Made by a program: the position numbers and the translations under genes
The notes under the pieces: generated by a model
Database searches by the model: none
The model's input: the letters and a program-made list of their open reading frames with translations, nothing else
What the model was told of the DNA's origin: nothing
Shown: piece by piece, positions 8,195 through 16,527 of the stretch
Layout of the letters: every line of letters starts with the position of its first letter
How positions within the stretch are numbered: position 1 is the first letter of the stretch
NCBI GenBank assembly: GCA_029267335.1
Contig: JAJUJC010000002.1
Coordinates: 124,001 to 188,000 of the forward strand
Length of the DNA stretch: 64,000 bases
Direction: 5' to 3'
DNA from: Intestinibacillus massiliensis
Lineage (GTDB): Bacteria > Bacillota > Clostridia > Oscillospirales > Butyricicoccaceae

Positions 8195-9206
8195 CGCTGC
8201 CCTCTCCCTGCTGCCGCGGCAGGAGCAGCACAACATCGGTGCCCGTGCCCACGGTGCTCATGATCTGCATGCCGTAATACTCCCCAAACATCAAGCGAAT
8301 ACGGCGTGCGACGTTTGGCAGAGCAAGACCGGTGCTGCGTCCGTCCGCACGCGCTTCCACGGTTTCGCCGCGCACGCGCGCTTGCAGCGCAAGCAGCGTC
8401 TCCTCGTTCATGCCCATGCCGTCATCGGACACGGTGACGATGACCAGATGCTCCGTCCCCTCCACGCGGATCATGATCGTACCCGTCGCAAGCATGCCCT
8501 CCATCCCGTGCAGGATCGCGTTTTCCAAGATCGGCTGTAACGACAGCTTGGGCAAACGGCACTGCTCCAAATCGTCCCGTGCAATGGGAAGAATGGACAG
8601 CCGAAACCGGTTATTAAATCGAAATTGCTGTATTTTAAAATAATTTCGCACGTTTTCAAGCTCTTCCTCCAGCGTGACCACACTGTCCCGATTGGAGATC
8701 GAGTACCGAAAAAAGGTGGAGAGCGCCTCGGTCATATCCGCAATATCCTCCGCCCCTTTGAAAAGCGCCTGTCCGCGGATGGAATCGAGCGTATTATAAA
8801 GAAAATGCGGGTTGATCTGGCTTTGCAGCGTGCGCAGCTCGACCTGTCCGCGCAGCAGCGCTTCGTCATACTGGGCATGCACTTTGCCGCCCAGTGCGCG
8901 CAGCGTCCGCCCTGCGGTGAAGCCGTCAAGCGTGGTCTGCGCATCGAGCCGTGTCAGCATGCGGTCAAACGGTTCCTCCGGCGTACCGAGCGCCGCCTCT
9001 GCGGTGCGCAGCGGACGGAATACCCAACGGTAGAGTGCGCATGCGCATGCAACGCTCACGCCCGACAGCGCGATCAGCCCCGCAAACGCAGGGATCACCC
9101 TGAGCATGCTCAGGAAAAGGAGCACAATAGCCGCGCCGCCGCTCAAGATCGTGAGCATGCTCAGGCGCGCGCTCAGATGACACCAACGCTCCCTCATCGT
9201 TTTCAC
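8184..9206 (-). CDS. Sensor histidine kinase of the LytS/YesM group without a sensor domain
   Basis: This protein of about 340 residues has two membrane segments (roughly 15-37 and 42-62) joined by only a few residues. A short HAMP-like linker precedes a His_kinase domain with the phosphoacceptor in INPHFLYNT (His134), and a C-terminal ATPase domain follows (QPILENAILHG, SDDGMGM, GTGTDVVL). YesM-type kinases normally carry a 200-residue extracellular sensor, which is missing here. It should phosphorylate the regulator at 9216. The start is either GTG 9206 or ATG 9197; neither has a strong ribosome binding site. It overlaps the start of the pseudo-ATPase gene by 11 bases, implying one regulatory unit. 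Confidence 0.88.
   Translation of the reverse strand: MKTMRERWCHLSARLSMLTILSGGAAIVLLFLSMLRVIPAFAGLIALSGVSVACACALYRWVFRPLRTAEAALGTPEEPFDRMLTRLDAQTTLDGFTAGRTLRALGGKVHAQYDEALLRGQVELRTLQSQINPHFLYNTLDSIRGQALFKGAEDIADMTEALSTFFRYSISNRDSVVTLEEELENVRNYFKIQQFRFNNRFRLSILPIARDDLEQCRLPKLSLQPILENAILHGMEGMLATGTIMIRVEGTEHLVIVTVSDDGMGMNEETLLALQARVRGETVEARADGRSTGLALPNVARRIRLMFGEYYGMQIMSTVGTGTDVVLLLPRQQGEGSDGT
9101..9163. repeat. Pair of perfect 12-bp palindromes TGAGCATGCTCA
   Basis: Exact copies lie at 9101-9112 and 9152-9163, 51 bases apart, inside the first 105 bases of the histidine kinase gene. The same palindrome occurs in pairs at 30414/30486 and 56814/56855. Confidence 0.8.
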
Positions 9207-9215
9207 CGCACTTTC

Positions 9216-10805
9216 TCACAGATACAACTTTTTGTATTGGGTAGGGTTGACCCCGACGACGCGCGTAAACAGCTTGCTAAAATATTTCGCGTCCTTGTAC
9301 CCGACTTTTTCCGCCGCGGTCAGCATGCTTTCCCCGTCGCGCAGCAGGGCTTTTGCGGTTTCGATGCGCACACCGGTCAGGTAATCCTTAAAATTCGTGC
9401 CGGTCTCTTTTTTAAACAGAACGGACAGATACACCGGATTGAGATCGACCGCCGCCGCCACTTGGTTGAGACTGAGCGGCTCCATGTAATGTGCCGCGAC
9501 AAGTTCCTTGACCTGCCGGATCGGGCGGTTTTCCGCCGAGCGCACGGCTTCGCGCACGGTTTCGATCTGTGCGGCGGCGACCTCGCCCAGGCGCCGTCCG
9601 ATACGAGGCACGTCCGGTATATGACGCAGCTCGCGCTCGAGCACAGGGCGGTCGAGGTAACGCGTGACATCCGCACCGATGTCGAACGCGCTGAGCGCAT
9701 GGTTCATTGTGCCGATCACCCATCCGGCGTAGCCGAATACGGCGGCGGCTTGTGCTGCATCGGAGCGTGCAAGCGCGGAAAACCCGCTCTCGATCTCGGT
9801 ACGCACCGTGACGCTGTCTAAGATCTGCATTGCCGCAGACAGCCTGCCGCATGCGTCAAAATCCACGACCGTGTGAAAATCCGCCTCGGTGCGCAGGGCG
9901 GCGGCTTCCTTGTGGATGCTGTGCGCCGGGTCAAAAAGCTGTTCGTATGCCGCGCTTTCCGCGCGCGCAAATAAGCGGTCGAAGGTCTCCTCGCCATGCA
10001 AAAATGCCGCGCCGAGAGAAACGTCCCATCCGCTGCAAATGGCGAGCACCGCGCGGCAGCCGTCGAGCATCAGGCGGAGCCCCGGCATGCCCTCCGCGGT
10101 ATCACACGCGCACAGCAGGAGCAGCCCGCTGTCTTGCCGCAGGAGCAAGTGTTCGCGGAACCACTCATCCGCCTGTGCGTCCAGATAGGTGCATACCTTG
10201 CCCTCAAGCAGCCGCAGGGTCTCCTCCGAAAAGGTGCTGTAGCACAAAAAATGCCATGCCAGTGCGCAGCATGTGCCCGATAGATCGACCGCATACTGTT
10301 CTGCCAAATAGGTGCGGGTCAGACGGTCGTCCTCTAGCGCGCCGCCCTGCCAATCCGCGAGCAGCCGCTCACGGTCGTGCTTTACGCGGTCTATCTCCGA
10401 TACGCCGCCCTCCGCGGGGTCGACGGACTGCTCTGCAAGCTCTGCGATCGCCTTGCGCAACGCGGTTTCCAGATCGTTCTTCTTCAGTGGCTTCACCACA
10501 TAGTCGGTCACGCCGAGCTGGATCGCCTTTTGTGCGTATTCAAACTCCCGATAGCCGCTGATAAGCACAAAACGACAGTGAAAGCCGCGCTCCCGCGCCT
10601 TTTCAAGCAGATCTATGCCGCTGTAGCCGGACATGCGGATATCGGAGATCACGATATGAGGACTGCATGCGGTGAGCATTTCAAAGGCTTCCACGCCGCT
10701 GTTTGCAATGCCGACGAGTTCCAACCCTAGCGCATCCCAGTCCACCAGATACTGCACAAGCTGACACACATGGATCTCATCGTCGCAAAGTAATACGCGA
10801 TACAT
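9216..10805 (-). CDS. Response regulator with AraC-type DNA-binding domain (YesN type)
   Basis: This 529-residue protein begins with a receiver domain: acidic pocket CDDE (7-10), phosphorylation site Asp55 in VISDIRM and Lys105 in VVKPL. A long middle region of about 280 residues has no motif I recognise. The C-terminal 100 residues form a double helix-turn-helix of AraC type (SLNQVAAAVDLNPVYLS, then FKDYLTGVRIETAKALL and VGVNPTQYKKLYL). Such regulators usually activate sugar uptake genes. It is the first gene of the kinase/pseudo-ATPase/permease operon and probably controls it, the importer at 2299-5845, or both. Confidence 0.9.
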   Translation of the reverse strand: MYRVLLCDDEIHVCQLVQYLVDWDALGLELVGIANSGVEAFEMLTACSPHIVISDIRMSGYSGIDLLEKARERGFHCRFVLISGYREFEYAQKAIQLGVTDYVVKPLKKNDLETALRKAIAELAEQSVDPAEGGVSEIDRVKHDRERLLADWQGGALEDDRLTRTYLAEQYAVDLSGTCCALAWHFLCYSTFSEETLRLLEGKVCTYLDAQADEWFREHLLLRQDSGLLLLCACDTAEGMPGLRLMLDGCRAVLAICSGWDVSLGAAFLHGEETFDRLFARAESAAYEQLFDPAHSIHKEAAALRTEADFHTVVDFDACGRLSAAMQILDSVTVRTEIESGFSALARSDAAQAAAVFGYAGWVIGTMNHALSAFDIGADVTRYLDRPVLERELRHIPDVPRIGRRLGEVAAAQIETVREAVRSAENRPIRQVKELVAAHYMEPLSLNQVAAAVDLNPVYLSVLFKKETGTNFKDYLTGVRIETAKALLRDGESMLTAAEKVGYKDAKYFSKLFTRVVGVNPTQYKKLYL

Positions 10806-10879
10806 ACGCAGCCCCTTCCTTGTTTACGCAACGGTACGCATTTTTTCGATGTGTACGCCAAAAAATGAAATGTATTCTT

Positions 10880-10909
10880 ATCATACCACAGCAAAGGCGG
10901 AAACCGCAA
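10880..10909 (-). promoter_or_regulatory. Promoter of the regulator/kinase operon
   Basis: On the minus strand TTGCGG (10904-10909), an 18-base spacer and TATGAT (10880-10885) lie 75 bases upstream of the regulator start. Confidence 0.55.
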
Positions 10910-10940
10910 CCGAAAGCGCGCGGATGATCGTGTACCGCTA

Positions 10941-10977
10941 TAAAAATCCCCCTGCTTGCTCAAACAGGGGGATTTTT
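10941..10977 (-). terminator. Terminator of the alcohol dehydrogenase operon
   Basis: AAAAATCCCCCTG and CAGGGGGATTTTT form a perfect stem directly after the stop codon of the gene at 10979. The U-tract reads out on the minus strand. Confidence 0.85.
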
Positions 10978-10978
10978 G

Positions 10979-12151
10979 TCACTCTGCAAGATTGTAGATG
11001 TGCAAAATGCGCTCGCGCGTCAGCTCGCCGTAGCACGAGGGTGGGGTCTTGGTGCCGCCGCCGGTCGTGAGATCCGCGATTGCGGCATAGTCCGCGGGCG
11101 TCACGCCCAGCTCCGCCATCGTGGTCGGCATACCGATCTCGCGGAAGTACGCGCGCATCGCGTCGATGCCTGCGCGTGCGGTGCGCGCGGGGTGATCGTG
11201 GTCCATCGTGCAGCCCCACACATTGACCGCAAGGCGCGCAAAGCGGCGCACATCGCGCTCCATGACCTCGTACATCCACGCGGGGAAGAGCACGGACAGA
11301 CCCGCACCATGCGCAACAGCAGGATGCAGACCGGAAATGTCATGCTCGAGCTTGTGCACGGTGAAGGCATAGTCCTTGCCGCAGCCGGTCAGCCCGTTGT
11401 GCGACAGGGTCGATGCCCACATGAGCGTTGCGCGCGCCTCGTAGTCATCGGGATGCGCAATCGCGACACGGCCCGCGTCGCGCACGGACACGAGCAGCGC
11501 CTCCGCGATACGGTCGGTCAGGTCGGTGTCCGTGTCGGGCGTGCAGTAGCGCTCGAGCGTGTGCATCATCGTGTCGACGATGCCGCAGCCGGTCTGGAAT
11601 TTGGACACGGTGAACGTGTTTTCGGGGTTTAAAAAGGAAATGAGCGGGCGGTTGAGCGGTGTGCTCAGCCCGCGCTTAAGATCGCCGTTCGTGATGACCG
11701 CGGAGTCGCTCATTTCGCTGCCCGTTGCGGACAAGGTGAGCACGGTGCCGAGCGGCGTGGTGCGGTCGGGCTTTTCGCCGGTCGCAATGAATTCCCACGG
11801 GTCGCGTCCGGTCGCATAGCCGTGCGCGATGAGCTTTGCGGAGTCGATGGCGGAGCCGCCGCCGACGGCGAGGATGAAGTCGATCTTTTCGCGCGCGCAT
11901 ACCTCCATGCCCTCGCGCACCAGCTCGATGCGCGGGTTGGGCTGTGCGCCGCCGAACTCGACGAAGGTCAGTCCCGCCTCGGTCAGGCTTGCCTCAACCT
12001 GATCCAGCAGACCGCTTTTCCTGACGCTGCCGCTGCCGAAGTGCAGCAGCACCCGCGTGGCGCCGAGCGCTTTGAGCTCCGTGCCGATGCGCGCCTCGAT
12101 TCCGCGTCCGAATACGATTTTCGTGGGTAAACACAGGTTAAAATCATGCAT
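10979..12151 (-). CDS. Iron-containing alcohol dehydrogenase (butanol dehydrogenase-like)
   Basis: This 390-residue group III alcohol dehydrogenase would reduce aldehydes with NAD(P)H, or the reverse, in the cytoplasm. The nucleotide-binding half has HFGSGSVRKSG and the cofactor loop GGGSAIDSAK (about 94-103). The metal-binding half has the His-rich stretch EHDISGLHPAVAHGAG and a later DHDHP. It starts at ATG 12151 and is the last gene of a four-gene minus-strand operon, 21 bases after the reductase. It differs clearly from the other iron dehydrogenase at 14059, so the two are unlikely to be a recent duplication. The substrate is unknown. Confidence 0.9.
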   Translation of the reverse strand: MHDFNLCLPTKIVFGRGIEARIGTELKALGATRVLLHFGSGSVRKSGLLDQVEASLTEAGLTFVEFGGAQPNPRIELVREGMEVCAREKIDFILAVGGGSAIDSAKLIAHGYATGRDPWEFIATGEKPDRTTPLGTVLTLSATGSEMSDSAVITNGDLKRGLSTPLNRPLISFLNPENTFTVSKFQTGCGIVDTMMHTLERYCTPDTDTDLTDRIAEALLVSVRDAGRVAIAHPDDYEARATLMWASTLSHNGLTGCGKDYAFTVHKLEHDISGLHPAVAHGAGLSVLFPAWMYEVMERDVRRFARLAVNVWGCTMDHDHPARTARAGIDAMRAYFREIGMPTTMAELGVTPADYAAIADLTTGGGTKTPPSCYGELTRERILHIYNLAE

Positions 12152-12172
12152 AATCGGGTACCTCCGTTTGCG

Positions 12173-13096
12173 TTATGAAATGGGAGCGGGACGCGCTTCG
12201 ATCGCGCGGATCGCATCGTAAAGGGTGTCGTTGACCGGTGTGGGGATGCCGTGTTTCACGCCCAGACGGCACACGGTGCCTGCGAACAGGTCTAGCTCGG
12301 TCTTGCGGCCGCGCAGGGTGTCCTGCCGCATGGAGGTCATGCCGCACGGGTCGAGCGTGTCGATGAGGGCGATCCAGTCGTCGATCTCGCGGTCGGTCAG
12401 GGTAACGCCCTCGCACGCCGCGACGCGCTGCGCTTCGACCATCGCCGCACGCATTTCGTCGCGCGGTGCGCCCGGTTGCTGCACACCTGCATAGGGTAAC
12501 CCGTGCGCTGCGGTCACCTGGTTGACGCCTACGTTGAGCATGAATTTGCTCCAGAGCTGATGGCGGATGTCGTCCGGCAGCCGATAGGCAAGCCCTGCGC
12601 GGTCGAGCGCGGCGCATACCGCGGTCAGCCGTGCGCTCGTGCCGCCGTTTGCCTCACCGAGCGCAAGATAGCCCGCGTTCGTCCAGCGCATATCCACGCC
12701 GTCGCGCGTCGCGTCCATGCCCTGCACCGTGCAGTAGAGCAGCTTGTCGCCGTAGACCGCGGCAATTTCCCCCTCGCTCACCACGCCGTTGAGCGTGCTG
12801 ACCAAAATCGTATGCGCGCCGACAAACGGGCGCACGCGCTGGGTAGCGTCTGCAAGCCCGGGGTATTTGACGCAAAACAGCAGTAAATCGACCGGTTCCG
12901 CGCCGTTTTCTCCGGTCTCGTAGCGGAAATCGCAGGGCACGCCGTTACACTGGACGCCGTCGCGCGTGTAGCGCGCTGCGCGGTCGGGATCGACAATAAA
13001 GCACACGTTCTCCCGTCCGAATGCACGCTGAAAGGCGTTTCCGTATAAAATGCCGATCGAACCCAAGCCGATCAGCCCAATTCTTTGAATTTGCAT
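12173..13096 (-). CDS. 2-dehydropantoate 2-reductase family protein (ApbA/PanE)
   Basis: This 307-residue protein has the Rossmann fingerprint IGLIGLGSIGILYG at the N-terminus, a central CVKYP where ketopantoate reductases have CVK, and the C-terminal helical region with the conserved Lys-Asn pattern (SKFMLNVGVNQ). The family reduces 2-ketopantoate to pantoate with NADPH in coenzyme A synthesis, but many paralogues act on other 2-keto acids. With no pan genes nearby and two alcohol dehydrogenases in the same operon, a catabolic 2-oxoacid reduction is equally likely (inference). It lies 21 bases after the asparaginase gene. Confidence 0.85.
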   Translation of the reverse strand: MQIQRIGLIGLGSIGILYGNAFQRAFGRENVCFIVDPDRAARYTRDGVQCNGVPCDFRYETGENGAEPVDLLLFCVKYPGLADATQRVRPFVGAHTILVSTLNGVVSEGEIAAVYGDKLLYCTVQGMDATRDGVDMRWTNAGYLALGEANGGTSARLTAVCAALDRAGLAYRLPDDIRHQLWSKFMLNVGVNQVTAAHGLPYAGVQQPGAPRDEMRAAMVEAQRVAACEGVTLTDREIDDWIALIDTLDPCGMTSMRQDTLRGRKTELDLFAGTVCRLGVKHGIPTPVNDTLYDAIRAIEARPAPIS

Positions 13097-13117
13097 GGTT
13101 AAAAAAAGTCCTCTTTG

Positions 13118-14032
13118 TCACAAGTCGCCGCACGCGATGGCGGCGAGACTGTCCTCAATGGTGCGCGCGCCCAGATCGACTGCGCCGCGCGCGCGCGCGC
13201 GGCAGCCGACCGCATACTTGGTCAGATCCGCGCCGCCGAACGGGCACTGGGTCGTGATGTATACGCGTGTGCGCGCGGCGATGAGCGCGCCCAGCGCGTC
13301 CTCCAGCCGTGCGGGGATGCCGCCCGCGCCGAAGCTCTCGAGGATAACGTGGTCGAAGCCGTGCAGCAGCGCAAACACGGCGGGATCGGTGTCGGGCGTC
13401 AGGCGCAGCACGAACACGCGCGTGTCGCGCGGCTCGACCAGACGGGGCGCGCGCGTGCGCGGCGGCTGCTGCGCGACGGATACCGTGCCGTCCGCGTGTA
13501 TGCTGCCGTCCGGCGGCGCGCCGACCGACATAAACGCCGCGACCGCTGCACTGTCGACCTTGACGACGCGGCTGCCGCGCAGGATGAGTCCGTGCACGCA
13601 CGCCGCAACGCCCGTGTACCTGCCGCTCGCCGCGACGCGGAACGCGCCGAGCAGGTTGCCCTCCGCGTCGGAATCGGGTGCGCCGATGGGGTACATCGAG
13701 CCGGTCAGCAGCACGGGCTTGTCAAAATCGGGCAGCATGTGTGCGAGCAGTGCGGCGGTATAGGCGAGGGTGTCCGTGCCGTGCGTCACGACGAAGCCGT
13801 CGTAGTCCGCACGCGCGTCCCAGATGACATGGGCCATGCGCACACGGTCGGCAGTGGTCAGATCGGTCGAGTCGAGCGCGCACACATCGCGCACTGTGAC
13901 GTGGCACACCTGCGCGAGCGTGGGCACGAAGCGCAGTAGCACCTGACCGGTCAGGGCGGGGGTTAGCCCCCCGCCCTGTGAAACGCGGCTTGCGATGGTT
14001 CCGCCCGTCGCAAGCATGAGAATGTGCTTCAA
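13118..14032 (-). CDS. L-asparaginase, cytoplasmic type
   Basis: This 304-residue protein has the first catalytic threonine loop LATGGTIASR at the N-terminus and the second, VTHGTDTLAYTA, in the middle. Both are diagnostic of the asparaginase/glutaminase family, which hydrolyses asparagine to aspartate and ammonia. There is no signal peptide, so it should be cytoplasmic and slightly shorter than the usual 320-340 residues. It is the second gene of the operon, 26 bases after the first dehydrogenase. Its place between reductases suggests an amino acid or amide fermentation pathway, but this is inference. Confidence 0.88.
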   Translation of the reverse strand: MKHILMLATGGTIASRVSQGGGLTPALTGQVLLRFVPTLAQVCHVTVRDVCALDSTDLTTADRVRMAHVIWDARADYDGFVVTHGTDTLAYTAALLAHMLPDFDKPVLLTGSMYPIGAPDSDAEGNLLGAFRVAASGRYTGVAACVHGLILRGSRVVKVDSAAVAAFMSVGAPPDGSIHADGTVSVAQQPPRTRAPRLVEPRDTRVFVLRLTPDTDPAVFALLHGFDHVILESFGAGGIPARLEDALGALIAARTRVYITTQCPFGGADLTKYAVGCRARARGAVDLGARTIEDSLAAIACGDL

Positions 14033-14058
14033 AATGATGTCCTTCTTATGTTGTGGTG

Positions 14059-15213
14059 TCAGCGGTAGCTGCGGCGCAGGATGTCGATGACGTCCTCACG
14101 CGAAAGCTGCTTGCGGTCGAGCTTGAAGAGCGCGCCCATGGTCGCGCGCGCGTTATCCGCGTAGTCCCCAAACTTTTCTTCGGTGATACCAAACTCGCTC
14201 ATGCGCAGGTCGTCCACGCCGCACGCGCGCTGCAAGTCCGCCAGTGCTTCGAGGAAGTCCTCCGCGCGGTTGGCGTCGGTCTTGCCCAGGGCACGCGCCA
14301 TGTCGATGAAGCGTTCGTCGCACACGCCGAGCAGTGTCTCAAAGTACGCGAGCGACAGCATGATAAGTCCCGCGCCGTGGGTCAGCTTGGGGTGGAACGC
14401 GCTCAGCGCATGCTCGATGGAATGCTCGGACACGCACGAGGACATGCTCTCGACAAAGCCGGACAGCGTGTTCGCGAGCGCAACGTCCGCGCGCGCGTCC
14501 ATGTCCATACCGTCTGCGACCGCGCGCGGCAGGCTCTTGCCGATGAGCTCGATGCTGCGCAGCGCATACATGTCGGTGATGGGGCTGGCGATGGTCGCGA
14601 TGTAGCCCTCGACCGCGTGGAACAGCGCGTCAAAGCCCTGATACGCGGTCATGCGCGGCGGCACAGTGCTCATGAGCTCGGGGTCGACGATGGACAGCGT
14701 CGGGAAGGTCTTGTCGCCGCCCGAGCCGATCTTTTCCTCGCCGTGCGTCACGACCATCCACGGGTCGGCTTCGGTGCCCGTGCCCGCGGTCGTGGTGATG
14801 GCGACGATGGGCAGCGGGTCGTGCTCCATGCGCTTGCCGCCGCCCGTGCCGCCATAAACATAGTCCCAGTAATCGCCGGGGTTTGCCGCCGCAACCGCGG
14901 TCGCCTTGGCGGTGTCGATGGACGAGCCGCCGCCCAGACCGACGACGAAATCGCAGCCCTGCTCGCGCGCAAGCGCCGCACAGGCGCGCACGCTGTCGAT
15001 GGTCGGGTTGGGCTGCACCTGATCGTACAGCACACTGTCTGCACCCGCCTGCGTCAGCAGCGAGCGCACCAGATCGACATAGCCGAGCTTGGTCGTCGAG
15101 CTGCCGCCCGTGATGAGCAGCGCTTTTTTACCCGGGAGACGGGTTTTTGCAAGTTTTTTGACGCTGCCCGCGCCAAAAAAGATGCGTGTAGGCATATAGT
15201 AGTTAAATCCCAT
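14059..15213 (-). CDS. Iron-containing alcohol dehydrogenase, first gene of the operon
   Basis: This 384-residue group III enzyme begins with YYMPTRIFFGAGSV. It has the cofactor loop GGGSSIDTAKATA (about 95-107), GTGTEADPWMVVT and the metal-ligand region HSIEHALSAFHPKLTHGAG. It should interconvert an aldehyde or ketone and an alcohol. The ATG at 15213 has AGGAGG upstream; the longer frame to 15282 is not supported. A weak minus-strand promoter (TATAAT at 15335-15340, -35 TTTATT) would start the operon. Sequence outside the motifs differs from the paralogue at 10979, so different substrates are likely. Confidence 0.9.
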   Translation of the reverse strand: MGFNYYMPTRIFFGAGSVKKLAKTRLPGKKALLITGGSSTTKLGYVDLVRSLLTQAGADSVLYDQVQPNPTIDSVRACAALAREQGCDFVVGLGGGSSIDTAKATAVAAANPGDYWDYVYGGTGGGKRMEHDPLPIVAITTTAGTGTEADPWMVVTHGEEKIGSGGDKTFPTLSIVDPELMSTVPPRMTAYQGFDALFHAVEGYIATIASPITDMYALRSIELIGKSLPRAVADGMDMDARADVALANTLSGFVESMSSCVSEHSIEHALSAFHPKLTHGAGLIMLSLAYFETLLGVCDERFIDMARALGKTDANRAEDFLEALADLQRACGVDDLRMSEFGITEEKFGDYADNARATMGALFKLDRKQLSREDVIDILRRSYR

Positions 15214-15419
15214 AACGGTGTCCTCCTGTGTGTTTCCGCCCGCTCGCGCGGGCGTCAGTCCTGTGTATGGTCGTACGCGCACCCTATGTGCGCAAGGGCA
15301 ATCCCCTGCAAGGAATAAAAACCCCAGTATTTATATTATAGCAAACTTTCTCGCGCAATAAAAGCACAAAATGACGATTTTTAGCCCTTCTTTTTGTACC
15401 GTTTTACGCCTTGAAACCG

Positions 15420-15448
15420 TTGACTTTGCGCCCTTTCGGTGTTATCAT
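15420..15448 (+). promoter_or_regulatory. Sigma-A-type promoter with no conventional gene downstream
   Basis: TTGACT (15420-15425), a 17-base spacer and TATCAT (15443-15448). Transcription would start near 15455 and enter about 900 bases without a recognisable gene. Confidence 0.6.
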
Positions 15449-15514
15449 AAAGGCACAAAAAGAAGCGTGGATACAAACAAAAAGTATCGCGTTTCCCCGA
15501 AAGGAGTGAGTCCA

Positions 15515-15565
15515 ATGGTAAGTCAGCAGAGCTCTCACCGGCAGGGCTCGCAGCCAGCGCTGTAG
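15515..15565 (+). CDS. 16-residue ORF with an ideal ribosome binding site
   Basis: AAGGAG (15501-15506) lies eight bases before an ATG that opens MVSQQSSHRQGSQPAL and stops at TAG. The start is about 60 bases into the transcript predicted from the promoter at 15420. It could be a leader peptide or the translated part of a dual-function RNA. The peptide resembles nothing I know, and a chance ORF is possible. Confidence 0.35.
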   Translation: MVSQQSSHRQGSQPAL

Positions 15566-16321
15566 TGTAAACCACCAACCCTCGGCGGTGCGGATGTTGA
15601 CCCGCCCCGCAAACTTCAATCTTCCTTTATATAGAACTTTGAAAGTGAGTGAGTCCGTGTCCTTACAAACAGCACACCACAGCCTTCGTTCCACGGCATG
15701 TCCCTTTCCCTAGCACGGCGGCAACCCAAAGGGGAGCTTTCCCCTCGATCTTACGATCAAAACATGAATTTCCGCTCGTTTAGGCAACCGAGAAACAGCC
15801 AACGGAACCACCCGCGAAACACGCGCACCGCGCCGCCTGATAAGCGGCATACGGGCACACGACCTCCACCGCAGCACACCGACCGACCCGAGAAAGGATT
15901 TCCCCTCCAAGAGTGAATTCTCCAAAGCGGAAAAAAGGGAAAAGGTTTCTGATCCTTCGGACACCGCACACAGCACGGTCATCCGCCGATGGGCATGCCG
16001 ATGGGCAAACGATGCACCGCCGCGATGCAGCAGCGAGAGACAAGGTCGAAAAAAATGCAGTTTCGCGCTTATCAAATCCAATCATTTGGCGTCAAAAACC
16101 ACAAACCTCCCCAAAAAAACAGTCTGGCAGCGACCCTGCATCGGTGATGAGCACCCACAGCACACCGAAAAGCCCGATCCTGAACACCCCGTCAACACGC
16201 AAATTGATCGGGACACACAAACACAACTGCGGAGACCATCATTCCCGCAGAATCCAAAAGTCCAAGTGGGGAAAATCTAAAAGAAACAGGTAAAACCAAT
16301 GCACAATTTCATATCGGCTGG

Positions 16322-16360
16322 TTAAAGCCCCCTGTTCATCGGAAACAGGGGGCTTTGGTC
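16322..16360 (+). terminator. Hairpin ending the 15.4-16.36 kb unit
   Basis: AAAGCCCCCTGTT pairs with AACAGGGGGCTTT around a short loop. The run of seven T lies about 15 bases further on, so termination may be inefficient. The hairpin overlaps the 3' end of the small minus-strand ORF at 16322. Confidence 0.5.
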
Positions 16361-16483
16361 TGCGCGGTTTTTTTGTTCTTGCACTACGCCGACGATGGCC
16401 CCACCCGCGATGGGTGCCGCGCCGAGCGCGCACGCGACCGCGCGCAGCGCGCACAAATAAGCGCTGTTTGTCGATCTGACCAT
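16322..16483 (-). CDS. Possible 53-residue membrane peptide
   Basis: The ATG at 16483 opens a 53-residue frame with one hydrophobic segment (ALGAAPIAGGAIVGVV) followed by a charged tail with EQKNR. GGGGACGAGAAG precedes it as a weak ribosome binding site, and a minus-strand promoter lies at 16528-16556. The last dozen codons fall in the hairpin of the opposing transcript, which weakens the case. I do not recognise the sequence. It could be a small membrane protein, a hydrophobic toxin, or chance. Confidence 0.3.
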   Translation of the reverse strand: MVRSTNSAYLCALRAVACALGAAPIAGGAIVGVVQEQKNRADQSPLFPMNRGL

Positions 16484-16527
16484 GCTTCTCGTCCCCAGTC
16501 CGGCTATTTATTTCAGCACTGTGCTAA

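Larger units (their letters stand above)
15455..16360 (+). ncRNA. Candidate long non-coding transcript
   Basis: From the promoter at 15420 to the hairpin at 16322 the DNA is T-poor and A/C-rich on the plus strand and lower in GC than its surroundings. It contains only short ORFs with low-complexity, Arg/Pro/Thr-rich translations that look non-coding. Small inverted repeats such as AGGGGA-GCT-TTCCCCT (near 15730) occur. It does not match tmRNA, RNase P, SRP or 6S RNA features that I know. Alternatives are a long untranslated leader or a decayed gene. The evidence is only the boundaries and the lack of a coding frame. Confidence 0.35.

Noticed and set aside
13190-13205. Run of alternating CG dinucleotides in the asparaginase gene
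   Set aside because: It falls in a run of Arg/Ala codons of a GC-rich gene and needs no special explanation.
15710-16081. 123-codon minus-strand frame inside the candidate RNA
   Set aside because: Composition and lack of a ribosome binding site give no support for coding.
15455-16360. Considered tmRNA, RNase P RNA or 6S RNA
   Set aside because: No tag ORF with tRNA-like ends, no RNase P core sequences, and too long for 6S RNA.
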